22,427 nucleotides of DNA from DASXMX01 sp036794395 (GTDB lineage Bacteria; Planctomycetota; Phycisphaerae; Tepidisphaerales; Tepidisphaeraceae). The position numbers were made by a program, and so were the translations under genes. Below the pieces are notes generated by a model that saw only the letters and a list, made by a program, of their open reading frames with translations, was not told where the DNA came from and did no database searches. The stretch is taken from positions 1-22,427 of the forward strand of contig DAIRGS010000102.1 of the NCBI GenBank assembly GCA_036794395.1, written 5' to 3'. The first letter of the stretch is position 1. Each line of letters starts with the position of its first letter. Positions 7,802 to 18,342 of the stretch are shown one piece after another.

Positions 7802-9283
7802 TTATGTGAGCAATTGATTAACGACGTTTCCGTAGACGTCGGTGAGGCGGTAATCGCGGCCCTGAAAGTGGTAAGTGAGTTTGGTGTGTTCCAGGCCCAG
7901 GGCGGCGAGAATGGTGGCCTGGAGGTCGTGGACGTGGACGGGGTTTTCGGTGGCCTGGTAGCCGAGTTCGTCGGTGGCGCCGAAGGTGAGACCGCCGCGG
8001 ATGCCGCCGCCGGCCATCCAGATGGAGAAAGCGTGGGGGTGGTGGTCGCGGCCGAGGAAGGTACTGCCGTTGCGGGCTTCGTTCATGGGGGTGCGCCCGA
8101 ACTCGCCGCCCCAAATGACCAGAGTTTCGTCGAGCAGGCCGCGTTGTTTGAGATCGGTGAGAAGGGCGGCGGTGGCCTGGTCCATTTCCTTGCACTTTTT
8201 GGGCAGGGCGTGGACGAGGTCATCGGACATGCCTGAGCCATGATGATCCCAGCCCCAGTCGTAGAGTTGAACGAAACGCACGCCGCGTTCGACGAGGCGG
8301 CGGGCCAGCAGGCAGTTGTTGGCGAAGCTGAGTTTGCCGGGCTGGGTGCCGTACATCTCGTGGATGGCTTGGGGCTCCTGGGAGATATCGGACATCTCGG
8401 GAACGGTGGTCTGCATTCGATAGGCGAGCTCGTATTGCTCGATGCGGGTGGCGATTTCTGGGTCGCCGGTGGCAGTCAGATGTCTGGCATTGAGATCGCG
8501 AATGGCATCCAGCGAATCGCGGCGGATCTGCGGGCTGATGCCGGCGGGGTTTGAGACGAAGAGGACGGGATCGCCCTGCGAGCGGAATTGGGTGCCCTGG
8601 TAGACGCTGGGGAGGAAGCCGCTCGACCAGAGAGCGGTGCCGCCGTCGGGATTGCTCGGGCCGGACACGAGGACAACGAAGCCGGGCAAATCGGTGTTTT
8701 CGGTGCCCAATCCGTAGGTGACCCACGAGCCCATGCTGGGCCGACCCTGAAGCTGTGAGCCGGTGTGGACGAAGAGCTGGGCGGGGGCGTGATTAAAGTG
8801 ATCGGTGTGCATTGAACGCACCACGGCGATGTCGTCGACGACAGTCGCCAGGCGCGGGAGGAGCTCGGAAAGCTGGGTTCCGGATTGGCCGTGCCGGGCA
8901 AATTTGTATGGGGAGCCGAGGATCTTGGGCGTGCCCTTGATGAAGGCGAAACGCTCGCCCTTGGTGAACGAATCGGGAATGGGCTGGCGATCGAACTCCT
9001 GCAGCTTGGGCTTGTGATCGAACAGATCAAGCTGCGAGGGGGCCCCGGCCATGTGCAGGTAAATAATGTTCTTGGCGCGGGGAGCGAAATGCGGGGGCTT
9101 GATCGATAACGGTTCTTGCGCCGGGGGTTGGGGCTTGGTGGGCTCGGCTGATGCGCGCTGATTGAGCAGCGACGCGAGCGCGACGGCGCCCATGCCGGTG
9201 GAGCAGTTCTTGAAGAACTGGCGGCGGGTGAGGGCCTTGAGCGTTTCGCGTTTGAGTTCCTGATCGATTGTGATGCGGGTCAT
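7802..9283 (-). CDS. DUF1501 protein with Tat signal
   Basis: Member of the DUF1501 family, related to the alkaline-phosphatase/sulfatase superfamily, with unknown substrate and common in planctomycetes. The 493-aa protein starts with a twin-arginine signal (TRRQFFKN at 19-26, then GMGAVALASLL), so export in folded form to the periplasm is likely. Family-typical stretches include IIYLHMAGAPSQLDLFDHKP, FAKHG-like FARHGQSG, VRSMHTDHFNH, YDWGWDHHG and VIWGGEFGRTPM. ATG 9283 is chosen because it places the Tat motif correctly; the open frame further upstream (to 9427) only translates intergenic repeats. It follows the cytochrome/DUF1553 gene by 220 bp on the same strand, the usual partner order. 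Function is inferred as periplasmic catabolism or redox. Confidence 0.92.
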   Translation of the reverse strand: MTRITIDQELKRETLKALTRRQFFKNCSTGMGAVALASLLNQRASAEPTKPQPPAQEPLSIKPPHFAPRAKNIIYLHMAGAPSQLDLFDHKPKLQEFDRQPIPDSFTKGERFAFIKGTPKILGSPYKFARHGQSGTQLSELLPRLATVVDDIAVVRSMHTDHFNHAPAQLFVHTGSQLQGRPSMGSWVTYGLGTENTDLPGFVVLVSGPSNPDGGTALWSSGFLPSVYQGTQFRSQGDPVLFVSNPAGISPQIRRDSLDAIRDLNARHLTATGDPEIATRIEQYELAYRMQTTVPEMSDISQEPQAIHEMYGTQPGKLSFANNCLLARRLVERGVRFVQLYDWGWDHHGSGMSDDLVHALPKKCKEMDQATAALLTDLKQRGLLDETLVIWGGEFGRTPMNEARNGSTFLGRDHHPHAFSIWMAGGGIRGGLTFGATDELGYQATENPVHVHDLQATILAALGLEHTKLTYHFQGRDYRLTDVYGNVVNQLLT

Positions 9284-9323
9284 GTTAAAAGCTCTTGGGT
9301 TACGACCGGTTCGAGAAGGCGGG

Positions 9324-9484
9324 CACAGAGACCGCGGAGGGCACAGAGAGCACAGAGGGAATACGAAGAGAGTGAACCACGGATTGCACGGATGGGCACG
9401 GATGGAATTCTGGAGCGGGTGCAACACTGAGATCCATATGTTTTTTCCTCTTTGGGCTCTGTGTTCTCTGTGGCCTCTGTGCTT
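9324..9484. repeat. Inverted CACAGAG-type repeats around an ACGGAT repeat
   Basis: A CACAGAG-rich block (9324-9358) and an inverted CTCTGTG-rich block (9456-9481) flank a triple (C)ACGGAT motif (9376-9405). The ACGGAT units are about 10 bp apart. They occupy the 220-bp gap between the cytochrome/DUF1553 gene and the DUF1501 gene. Similar simple dispersed repeats occur in many bacterial genomes. Their role is unknown. Confidence 0.6.
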
Positions 9485-9503
9485 TGTTTTATCTCGTTGC
9501 GAA

Positions 9504-12611
<3,108 letters not shown>

Positions 12612-12693
12612 CGTAACTATCTTACCTGCGAATCGGCATGCGCGTTAACTGATTTCGGGACAATAAGAACTACGAGTTGCGCGTGGAACAGAA

Positions 12694-12922
12694 GGGTCTT
12701 TGGCGTGGTCGCTTCAGCGACCATGTCTTTTGTGAACGGGCTTGGTCATGTCCTTCCGAATCCACGGTCTTGTCATCCTGGAGCGCAGCGAAGGATCTGG
12801 TCGTTGAGTGGTCCACCGGTATCAGATCCTTCGCTTCGCTCCAGGATGACAATGGAGAGCGCGTCCAAATAGGGGATATAACCCGAACAACATGGTCGCT
12901 GAAGGGACCACGCCAAAGACCC
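12694..12922. repeat. Nested inverted-repeat element (MITE-like)
   Basis: The outer arms at 12694-12726 and 12890-12922 are 33 bp each with one mismatch. The left arm contains its own perfect hairpin TGGTCGCT-TC-AGCGACCA (12705-12722). The inner arms at 12771-12799 and 12823-12851 are 29 bp each with one mismatch (core GTCATCCTGGAGCG). The whole 229-bp unit could fold into one long two-part stem. No ORF of transposase type lies inside. No obvious target-site duplication was seen at the ends. Confidence 0.8.
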
Positions 12923-12943
12923 ATTTCGGGGGCATGGGGCGGG

Positions 12944-13053
12944 AATGCAACGTTCTGCAACGGTATGCAACGTCTGAGACCTACCCAAAGCCCACTGCCC
13001 ACCGCCGACCCATCAAGATGCAACGTTGTGCAACGGAATGCAACGTTTGAAAC
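12944..13053. repeat. Two direct copies of a triple TGCAACG motif
   Basis: Units at 12944-12980 and 13017-13053 (73 bp offset) each contain three TGCAACG heptamers spaced about 11-12 bp apart, followed by a (T/C)TGA(G/A)AC end. The second copy ends 4 bp before the 7TM-HD stop codon. Helix-turn spacing suggests protein binding sites, but nothing else supports that. Confidence 0.65.
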
Positions 13054-13057
13054 GTGG

Positions 13058-15403
13058 TTATGCGGAGCGAACCGCGCCGGTTGAGTTTGGGGCGGCGGTG
13101 ATTGCGGAGGTGGAGGGATATTGGATGCGGCCGTGGTAAATGGCGAGGAGGGACTTCATGACCGAGCGTTCGATCTGTTCGAGGTCGCGCATGGTGAGGT
13201 CGCATTCGTCGAACTGCCCATCGAGCAGGCGGCGCATCAAAAGATCATGGACGAGGGCTTCGACACGGCTGGAGGTGGGCTCGGGCATGGACCGGCAGGC
13301 GCTTTCGGCGGCGTCGCAGATCATTACGATCGCCACTTCCTTGCTGCGCGGCTTGGCGCCGGGGTAGCGGTACTGCATCTCGCTGACTGTGGGTGCGTCG
13401 GCGTGATGATGCGGATCGCGCTTGCAGGCCTGGTGGTAGAAGTATTCAACCAGGGTGGTTCCGTGGTGTTGTTGGATGAAGGGAACGAGGCTCTTGGGGA
13501 GGTTGTACTCGTTGGCCATTTCCACGCCGTCTTTGACGTGGCCGATGATGATGAGCAGCGAGACGCTGGGGGTGAGGTTGATGTGGCGGTTTTCGCCACC
13601 GCCCTGGTTCTCGGCGAAGTATTCGGCTTTGTGGATTTTCCCGATGTCGTGGTAATAGCTTCCGACCCGGCAGAGCAGGGAATTGGCCTTGATCGATTCG
13701 GCCGCCGCCTCGGCCAATGTGGCCACCTGGAGACTGTGGTTATACGTGCCGGCCGCTTCGATCTGGAGACGTCGAAGCAGCGGGTGGCTGGCATCGGCCA
13801 GTTCAAGCAGGGTCATGCTGGTGGTGATGCGGAAGGCTTTCTCAATGAAGGGCAGGATGCCCAGCACGATGAAGCCCGCGGCCAAGCCAGCCGCACCGGC
13901 GTAAAGCGCATTTTCGACGACAAAGCGCGAAGGATCGTATCCCATAAATCCCGCGGCAAGCGTGGCGACCATCATGGTCAGCGCCATCGCGCCGCCGACT
14001 TCGATAATTTTGCTGCGGCTGCGGATATCACCCAGCAGGAACGCCGCGGTCAACACGCCCACCCAGATGATGATGAAAAACGTGACGCCCTGCTGAAGGG
14101 CGACGGTGGCAAGCATGCCGTGCATGCTGGCCAGGCCGATGGCGAAGCGATGCTCGTAGGCGATGGTGAGGATCATCGCCACCAGCAGGGTGGGCGCAAC
14201 GCCCAGCAAGTAGAGCGGCCCGCTGCCCAGGCCGGTCATCTGCGCCAGGAGCAGCATGGCGAGCATCAATACCGCGATGCCGGTCGCGCGAGCGGTGTGC
14301 TTGACGATGCGCGGCTGAAAGGATTTGACGTACGCTACCAGCACGACGGTCACGATGAACGCAAGCAGGGCGGTGCCCAGGCGCGATTTCCAGTACGAGC
14401 CCTTCAGGCTGCGAAGGAATTGAATGTTCTCCGCCTTGAGCTTCTGCCAGTCCTGCTGATCGAAAATGTTCTTGGATTTTTCGATGAAGACTTCATTGCG
14501 GTTAATTCGTTGGACGGCGCTCTCGGGGCCGATTGCATTGGCTGCGGCGTTCTGGGCGTCGGCAGTGGCGTTCGCATCAAAAACCGCAGTGGGTTTCAGC
14601 TCGGCCAGCGTGATTTCCACGAGCTTGGGCTGTAGCGCCAGAACGAACTGCCGATTGGCCAGCGAAGTGAAGATGGGGCGGAGCTGGCGCAGCTTTTCAT
14701 CGTCCTGCGCGGGGAAGGTGCGCATTGCATCCATCACCTCCGAACCCAGACGGATCTGCTTCTTGTTCTTAAGGTTTTGCTTCCAGTCACTCGCCGCGAG
14801 GATGATGAGCGGATGTTCCTGGCCCTGGTCGGTGATTCGCAGATTGCGAAGCGCGGTGATGTATCTATCGACTCGCGACAGGTAGTCATCGCGATCAAGG
14901 CCGTGGGCATAACCCGCCAGAAGTGCAATGGTGCTGTTATCGAGAACGGATTTAACTTTTTCCGGGAGTTCGGAGCCGCCGCTGGAGGCCAGATCGGGCA
15001 GGCTGCTGAGTTCTTTATGGAGGTCGGCCCAGGGATCCTCATCGGGGACACGGAAAACGACCGGNNNNNNNNNNCCTTCCCCGACGCGGACCGGGCGAGG
15101 TAGTAGCTCGTCTGGCTCGCGCCGGCGGGCCGCGTTTTGCATTTCAGATAAGACGTCTTTATCGGTGTAGCTGAATGGAACGCGCGCGACGACATCGCTG
15201 GGAATCCACTGCCCCGGGCGATAGGTGATGACTTCCTGCCGCCACATCAGGATGGTTGTGGCGCATACACAGAAGATGACGGCCACCCAGAGCGGTCCCT
15301 GAGCGCCGTCGGCGAGATGGAATCGAGCAAAGCTGAGTCGAGACGCCTCCGGCCGATTTTTTCGGATGTCCGCACGCCGGCTGCCACACTTGGCGGTCCA
15401 CAT
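13058..15403 (-). CDS. 7TM-HD family phosphohydrolase (PgpH-like)
   Basis: A membrane HD-domain protein of the 7TMR-HDED family. Characterised members such as PgpH hydrolyse cyclic di-AMP. The 781-aa frame has one N-terminal membrane helix (about 37-54), an extracytoplasmic domain (about 60-340), a cluster of membrane helices (about 341-525), and a cytosolic HD domain with NHS (555-557), YYHDIGK (583-589; His585-Asp586) and IIGHVKDG. The C-terminal helices look complete. Residues 110-113 are unknown because 15065-15074 is N; the frame continues across it. It lies 110 bp after phoH on the same strand, a pairing conserved in several phyla. Substrate in this organism is inferred, not shown. Confidence 0.93.
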   Translation of the reverse strand: MWTAKCGSRRADIRKNRPEASRLSFARFHLADGAQGPLWVAVIFCVCATTILMWRQEVITYRPGQWIPSDVVARVPFSYTDKDVLSEMQNAARRREPDELLPRPVRVGEXXXXPVVFRVPDEDPWADLHKELSSLPDLASSGGSELPEKVKSVLDNSTIALLAGYAHGLDRDDYLSRVDRYITALRNLRITDQGQEHPLIILAASDWKQNLKNKKQIRLGSEVMDAMRTFPAQDDEKLRQLRPIFTSLANRQFVLALQPKLVEITLAELKPTAVFDANATADAQNAAANAIGPESAVQRINRNEVFIEKSKNIFDQQDWQKLKAENIQFLRSLKGSYWKSRLGTALLAFIVTVVLVAYVKSFQPRIVKHTARATGIAVLMLAMLLLAQMTGLGSGPLYLLGVAPTLLVAMILTIAYEHRFAIGLASMHGMLATVALQQGVTFFIIIWVGVLTAAFLLGDIRSRSKIIEVGGAMALTMMVATLAAGFMGYDPSRFVVENALYAGAAGLAAGFIVLGILPFIEKAFRITTSMTLLELADASHPLLRRLQIEAAGTYNHSLQVATLAEAAAESIKANSLLCRVGSYYHDIGKIHKAEYFAENQGGGENRHINLTPSVSLLIIIGHVKDGVEMANEYNLPKSLVPFIQQHHGTTLVEYFYHQACKRDPHHHADAPTVSEMQYRYPGAKPRSKEVAIVMICDAAESACRSMPEPTSSRVEALVHDLLMRRLLDGQFDECDLTMRDLEQIERSVMKSLLAIYHGRIQYPSTSAITAAPNSTGAVRSA
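15065..15074. other. Run of 10 N (unresolved bases or assembly gap)
   Basis: Ten undetermined bases fall within the extracytoplasmic part of the 7TM-HD gene. The reading frame is the same on both sides, which fits a true length of 10 or one differing by a multiple of three. The exact size should not be trusted. Confidence 0.99.
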
Positions 15404-15513
15404 ACGTTTCTATCTGCGATTCGAGATCGCTGTCTTGCAATTGAAATTTTCGGTTTCAACGACAATTTCAGCGTCGATAACCGCAAATCTCCTTGCCTGA
15501 TCGTTCGCCTCAC

Positions 15514-16449
15514 CTAATCGTGCGCCCGCTCATAAGCGTCAACGATATTCTGTACGAGCTTGTGGCGAACGATGTCTTCGCGTTGGAGCTCGATCATTGC
15601 GATGCCCTTGATGCCTCGCAATTTGTCTGTTGCGTCTACCAATCCGCTGCGCGTGTGTTCCGGAAGATCCACCTGGCTGACGTCTCCCGTGACGATCATT
15701 TTTGAGTCGTGACCGAGACGGGTGAGGAACATCAGCATCTGTGATGCGGTTGTGTTTTGGGCTTCGTCGAGGATCACGACGCTGTCGTTGAGCGTGCGGC
15801 CGCGCATGAATGCCAGCGGAATCACCTCGATCACGTCATTGACCATAAAGCGCTTCACCTGCTCGAAATCCATCATGTCGTGAAGGGCGTCGAAGAGCGG
15901 GCGGAGGTAGGGGTTGACCTTGGCCTGCAAATCCCCAGGCAAGAAGCCGAGCCGTTCCCCGGCTTCAACTGCCGGGCGGGCCAGGACGAGCCGGCGAGCC
16001 TTGCCGTTTTTCAGGAGGTTGGCCGCCGCGGCAACCGCCAGATACGTCTTTCCCGTGCCCGCGGGGCCGATGCAGAAGGTCAGGTCGTGGTTGAAAACCG
16101 CTTCGATGTAGCGTTTTTGGCCTTCGGTTTTGGGCTTGATCGAGTGGGCTTTTGAATAGGTATCGATGGAGTCGGAGCTGCCGGTGTCGTTGTGGTCAGC
16201 AGCCCGGCCAATCGCCTGGGTGACCTCATCGATGCTCAACCAATCCTGGCGACGCAGCTTGCGCTGCAACTGCTCCAGGACAACCGCCGCCTTACCCACC
16301 TGATCGGCTTGACCGGTCAGGCGGATCTCGTCGTCGCGGCCCATGACCTGGATGCCGAAGGTATCGCGGATCATGCGCAGGTGGCGATCGGCCGTCCCAA
16401 ACAGGGCTAGCTTCTTATCCGGCTGTTCAAGTGTAATGTTCAGGTTCAC
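15514..16449 (-). CDS. phoH: PhoH family ATPase
   Basis: A PhoH-like P-loop protein, thought to act in RNA metabolism with the neighbouring ybeY/7TM-HD set. The 311-aa protein has an N-terminal KH-like part (1-65), Walker A GPAGTGKT (128-135), ARPAVEAGERLGFLPGDL (158-174, typical of PhoH), and Walker B VVILDEAQN (224-232), then TGDVSQVDLP (255-263). The start is GTG 16449: an in-frame TGA lies about 40 nt upstream and there is no ATG between. The next gene on this strand is the 7TM-HD phosphodiesterase. The ybeY gene often found beside these two is not in the window. Confidence 0.95.
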   Translation of the reverse strand: MNLNITLEQPDKKLALFGTADRHLRMIRDTFGIQVMGRDDEIRLTGQADQVGKAAVVLEQLQRKLRRQDWLSIDEVTQAIGRAADHNDTGSSDSIDTYSKAHSIKPKTEGQKRYIEAVFNHDLTFCIGPAGTGKTYLAVAAAANLLKNGKARRLVLARPAVEAGERLGFLPGDLQAKVNPYLRPLFDALHDMMDFEQVKRFMVNDVIEVIPLAFMRGRTLNDSVVILDEAQNTTASQMLMFLTRLGHDSKMIVTGDVSQVDLPEHTRSGLVDATDKLRGIKGIAMIELQREDIVRHKLVQNIVDAYERAHD

Positions 16450-16754
16450 TGCTTTGATGAGGAAAGCGTGGAGTGCGGGTACAGAGCCTCAAAATCGTCC
16501 GTTTCAATCCTCCCAACACTACGATTCCGTGCCGCTTAAGATCGCGCGTTGGCTTAGGCATTTTCGTCCTAAATGCCTCGGGTGTCGAGAATAAATCAGT
16601 CCCATAACAGGACAACTTTATTACAATCGTAACCCCAATGTGCGCCGTATTTTGGGCGCATGGCCCCGGGGACGTTTTTAATAAATCATCGTGCGGGGCA
16701 CCGCTCGAATCTGACAACTGTTTCGAGTCAGGGCTGTTGAGGCGGGTTCATTTA
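16450..16754. promoter_or_regulatory. Intergenic region upstream of phoH, with stem-loops and a weak promoter candidate
   Basis: There is no gene in these 305 bp. A stem-loop with an 8-bp stem (AGGCATTT at 16556-16563, AAATGCCT at 16571-16578) has a 7-nt loop. A second, TGCGCC/GGCGCA (about 16639-16659), could end transcription from the phosphomannomutase gene, though it lacks a T tract. On the minus strand TTGTCC and TATTCT hexamers with 16-bp spacing (about 16584-16613) are a weak sigma-70-like candidate for phoH. None of these is certain. Confidence 0.3.
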
Positions 16755-18146
16755 CTAGTGGCCGACAAGCGGTTCACCCAACCACCGTTGAAGCTCCTTG
16801 AGCTTCTCGGCCAGAAGCTGAGACGATTCGGCTTCCAGGTTCAGCCGCAGGAGCGGCTCGGTATTGCTCTTTCGAACATTAAACCACCAGTTCCCCAAAT
16901 CAATGGTGATTCCATCGAGATAATCGACCTGGCCCTTCTTATACGTGTCGGCCAGTTCGCGGATCTTGGCGTCCTTGTCCTCGACCTGAAAGTTGATCTC
17001 GCCGCTCTGGCTGTATCGCAAGAGCGGGTTGATCAGGGCGCTGAGCGGCTTGGGCTGATTTGAAAGCACCGAAAGCAATCGCGCGAAGGCAATCGCTCCG
17101 GAGTCGGCGAAGAAGTTATCGCGGAAGTAGAAGTGCCCCGACAACTCGCCCCCGAACACGGCCTTGGTGTCAGCCATCGTCTTCTTGATAAACGCGTGGC
17201 CCACGCGCTCGCGTCGCGGCTCGCCGCCCGCGGCTTTGACTTCGTCGGCGACGACGTGGCTCGAGCGCAGGTCGTAGAGGATGGTGGCGCCTTTGTTTTC
17301 GGGCATTTGCAGGAAATCGCGGGCGAGCAGGGCGGTGGTCATATCGCAGCCGATCGTGCGGGCATTTTCGTCGAGGAAAATGCAGCGATCGGCATCGCCA
17401 TCGAAACACACACCCAGATCGGGCTTGTGCTCGGCCATAGCCTTCTTGAGCATATCAAGGTTCGATTCGACCAGCGGATTGGGCTCGTGGGTAAAGCTGC
17501 CGGTAATTTCGAATAGGATGGGGATGATTTCGAGGTTGGGCATGTTCCCGAAAATTGCCGGCACCATTTTGCCCGCCATGCCGTTGCTGGCATCGACTAC
17601 CACGCGCAGCTTGCGGCCTAATTGCAGGAACTTCAGCACGTGGGCCCGGTAGGGCTCCCACAAATCGGCCTGCTCGATTTTGCCGTGCAGGCCGGTCTGG
17701 CCGACGCGCAAGGTTGTGGCGATGCGCTTGATGTCATCCAAGCCGCTGGCGGCTCCAATGGGCTTTGCTTTTGGGCCGCTGATTTTAAAGCCGTTGTATT
17801 GGATTGGGTTGTGGGAGGCGGTGGTCATGATTCCGCCGACCGCATCGAGATGGTTGATCGCGAAATAGATCATCGAGGTATCGACGACGCCGATATCGAC
17901 CACATTCATGCCCACCGACCGCAGGCCGTCCATCAGGGCCCGCGCCAGATCCGGAGAGCTAGGCCGCATATCCCGCCCAACGACCATCATATCCTCGCGG
18001 CCCACACGCTGGTCGGCCGCGACGTTCTGTCGGCTACGCTTGAGAAACTGCGCGGTGGCATGCCCCACCTTCCATGCCATCTCCTCATTGAGCGGCGTCG
18101 GATACGTGGCACGGACATCGTAAGCTTTGAAGATGCGATCGATCAT
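16755..18146 (-). CDS. Phosphomannomutase / phosphoglucomutase
   Basis: An alpha-D-phosphohexomutase that interconverts hexose-6-phosphate and hexose-1-phosphate for sugar-nucleotide synthesis. The 463-aa protein has all four active-site loops: TASHNP with phosphoserine Ser111, metal-binding DGDADR (249-254), sugar-binding GGELSGH (332-338), and a phosphate-binding RKSNTEPLLR near the C-terminus. The GGELSGH loop and length fit the bifunctional AlgC/ManB group rather than PgmA or GlmM. GGGAAAG precedes ATG 18146. It lies upstream of phoH on the same strand but with a 305-bp gap, so cotranscription is doubtful. The sugar specificity cannot be read from sequence. Confidence 0.94.
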   Translation of the reverse strand: MIDRIFKAYDVRATYPTPLNEEMAWKVGHATAQFLKRSRQNVAADQRVGREDMMVVGRDMRPSSPDLARALMDGLRSVGMNVVDIGVVDTSMIYFAINHLDAVGGIMTTASHNPIQYNGFKISGPKAKPIGAASGLDDIKRIATTLRVGQTGLHGKIEQADLWEPYRAHVLKFLQLGRKLRVVVDASNGMAGKMVPAIFGNMPNLEIIPILFEITGSFTHEPNPLVESNLDMLKKAMAEHKPDLGVCFDGDADRCIFLDENARTIGCDMTTALLARDFLQMPENKGATILYDLRSSHVVADEVKAAGGEPRRERVGHAFIKKTMADTKAVFGGELSGHFYFRDNFFADSGAIAFARLLSVLSNQPKPLSALINPLLRYSQSGEINFQVEDKDAKIRELADTYKKGQVDYLDGITIDLGNWWFNVRKSNTEPLLRLNLEAESSQLLAEKLKELQRWLGEPLVGH

Positions 18147-18179
18147 TGAACACTTTCCCAGATATTAAAACGGCTGTGT

Positions 18180-18295
18180 TTGTGACACGGGTTTTTAACC
18201 CGTGCAAGCGGGACTCGGATGCGAATAATTTTAGAGCCCGTCAAATCATCTGACATTCGGGCTTTGCCCGCACGGGTTGCAAACCCGTGTCACAA
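18180..18295. repeat. Inverted repeat with self-complementary arms
   Basis: The arms at 18180-18205 and 18270-18295 are 26 bp each with two mismatches (core TGACACGGGTT). Each arm is itself nearly palindromic (ACGGGTT...AACCCGT). Inner bases (about 18235-18270) pair through GAGCCCG and CGGGCTT. It sits in the 196-bp gap between the xylonate dehydratase end and the phosphomannomutase start. It may be a mobile palindromic element and could also stop transcription from the dehydratase gene. Confidence 0.75.
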
Positions 18296-18342
18296 GTAGT
18301 GTAGCATCGGCAAACTGCTCGACAATCTTAGCCAAGAGGTGG

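Larger units (their letters stand above)
12612..13057. other. Repeat-filled intergenic region, 446 bp
   Basis: No gene is supported. It contains nested inverted repeats (12694-12922) and two similar TGCAACG clusters (12944-13053). It lies between the 7TM-HD gene end and the start of the cytochrome/DUF1553 gene, so it also holds that gene's promoter, which I could not identify. Confidence 0.8.

Noticed and set aside
9284..9427. N-terminal extension of the DUF1501 protein
   Set aside because: It translates the CACAGAG and ACGGAT repeats and would bury the Tat signal; ATG 9283 is better.
12944..13053. CRISPR array
   Set aside because: Only two units, with internal sub-repeats and a single 36-bp gap, and no cas genes.
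13121..14635. Long plus-strand open frame (504 codons)
   Set aside because: Antisense shadow of the 7TM-HD gene; the translation is rich in Gly/Asp/His and matches no family pattern.
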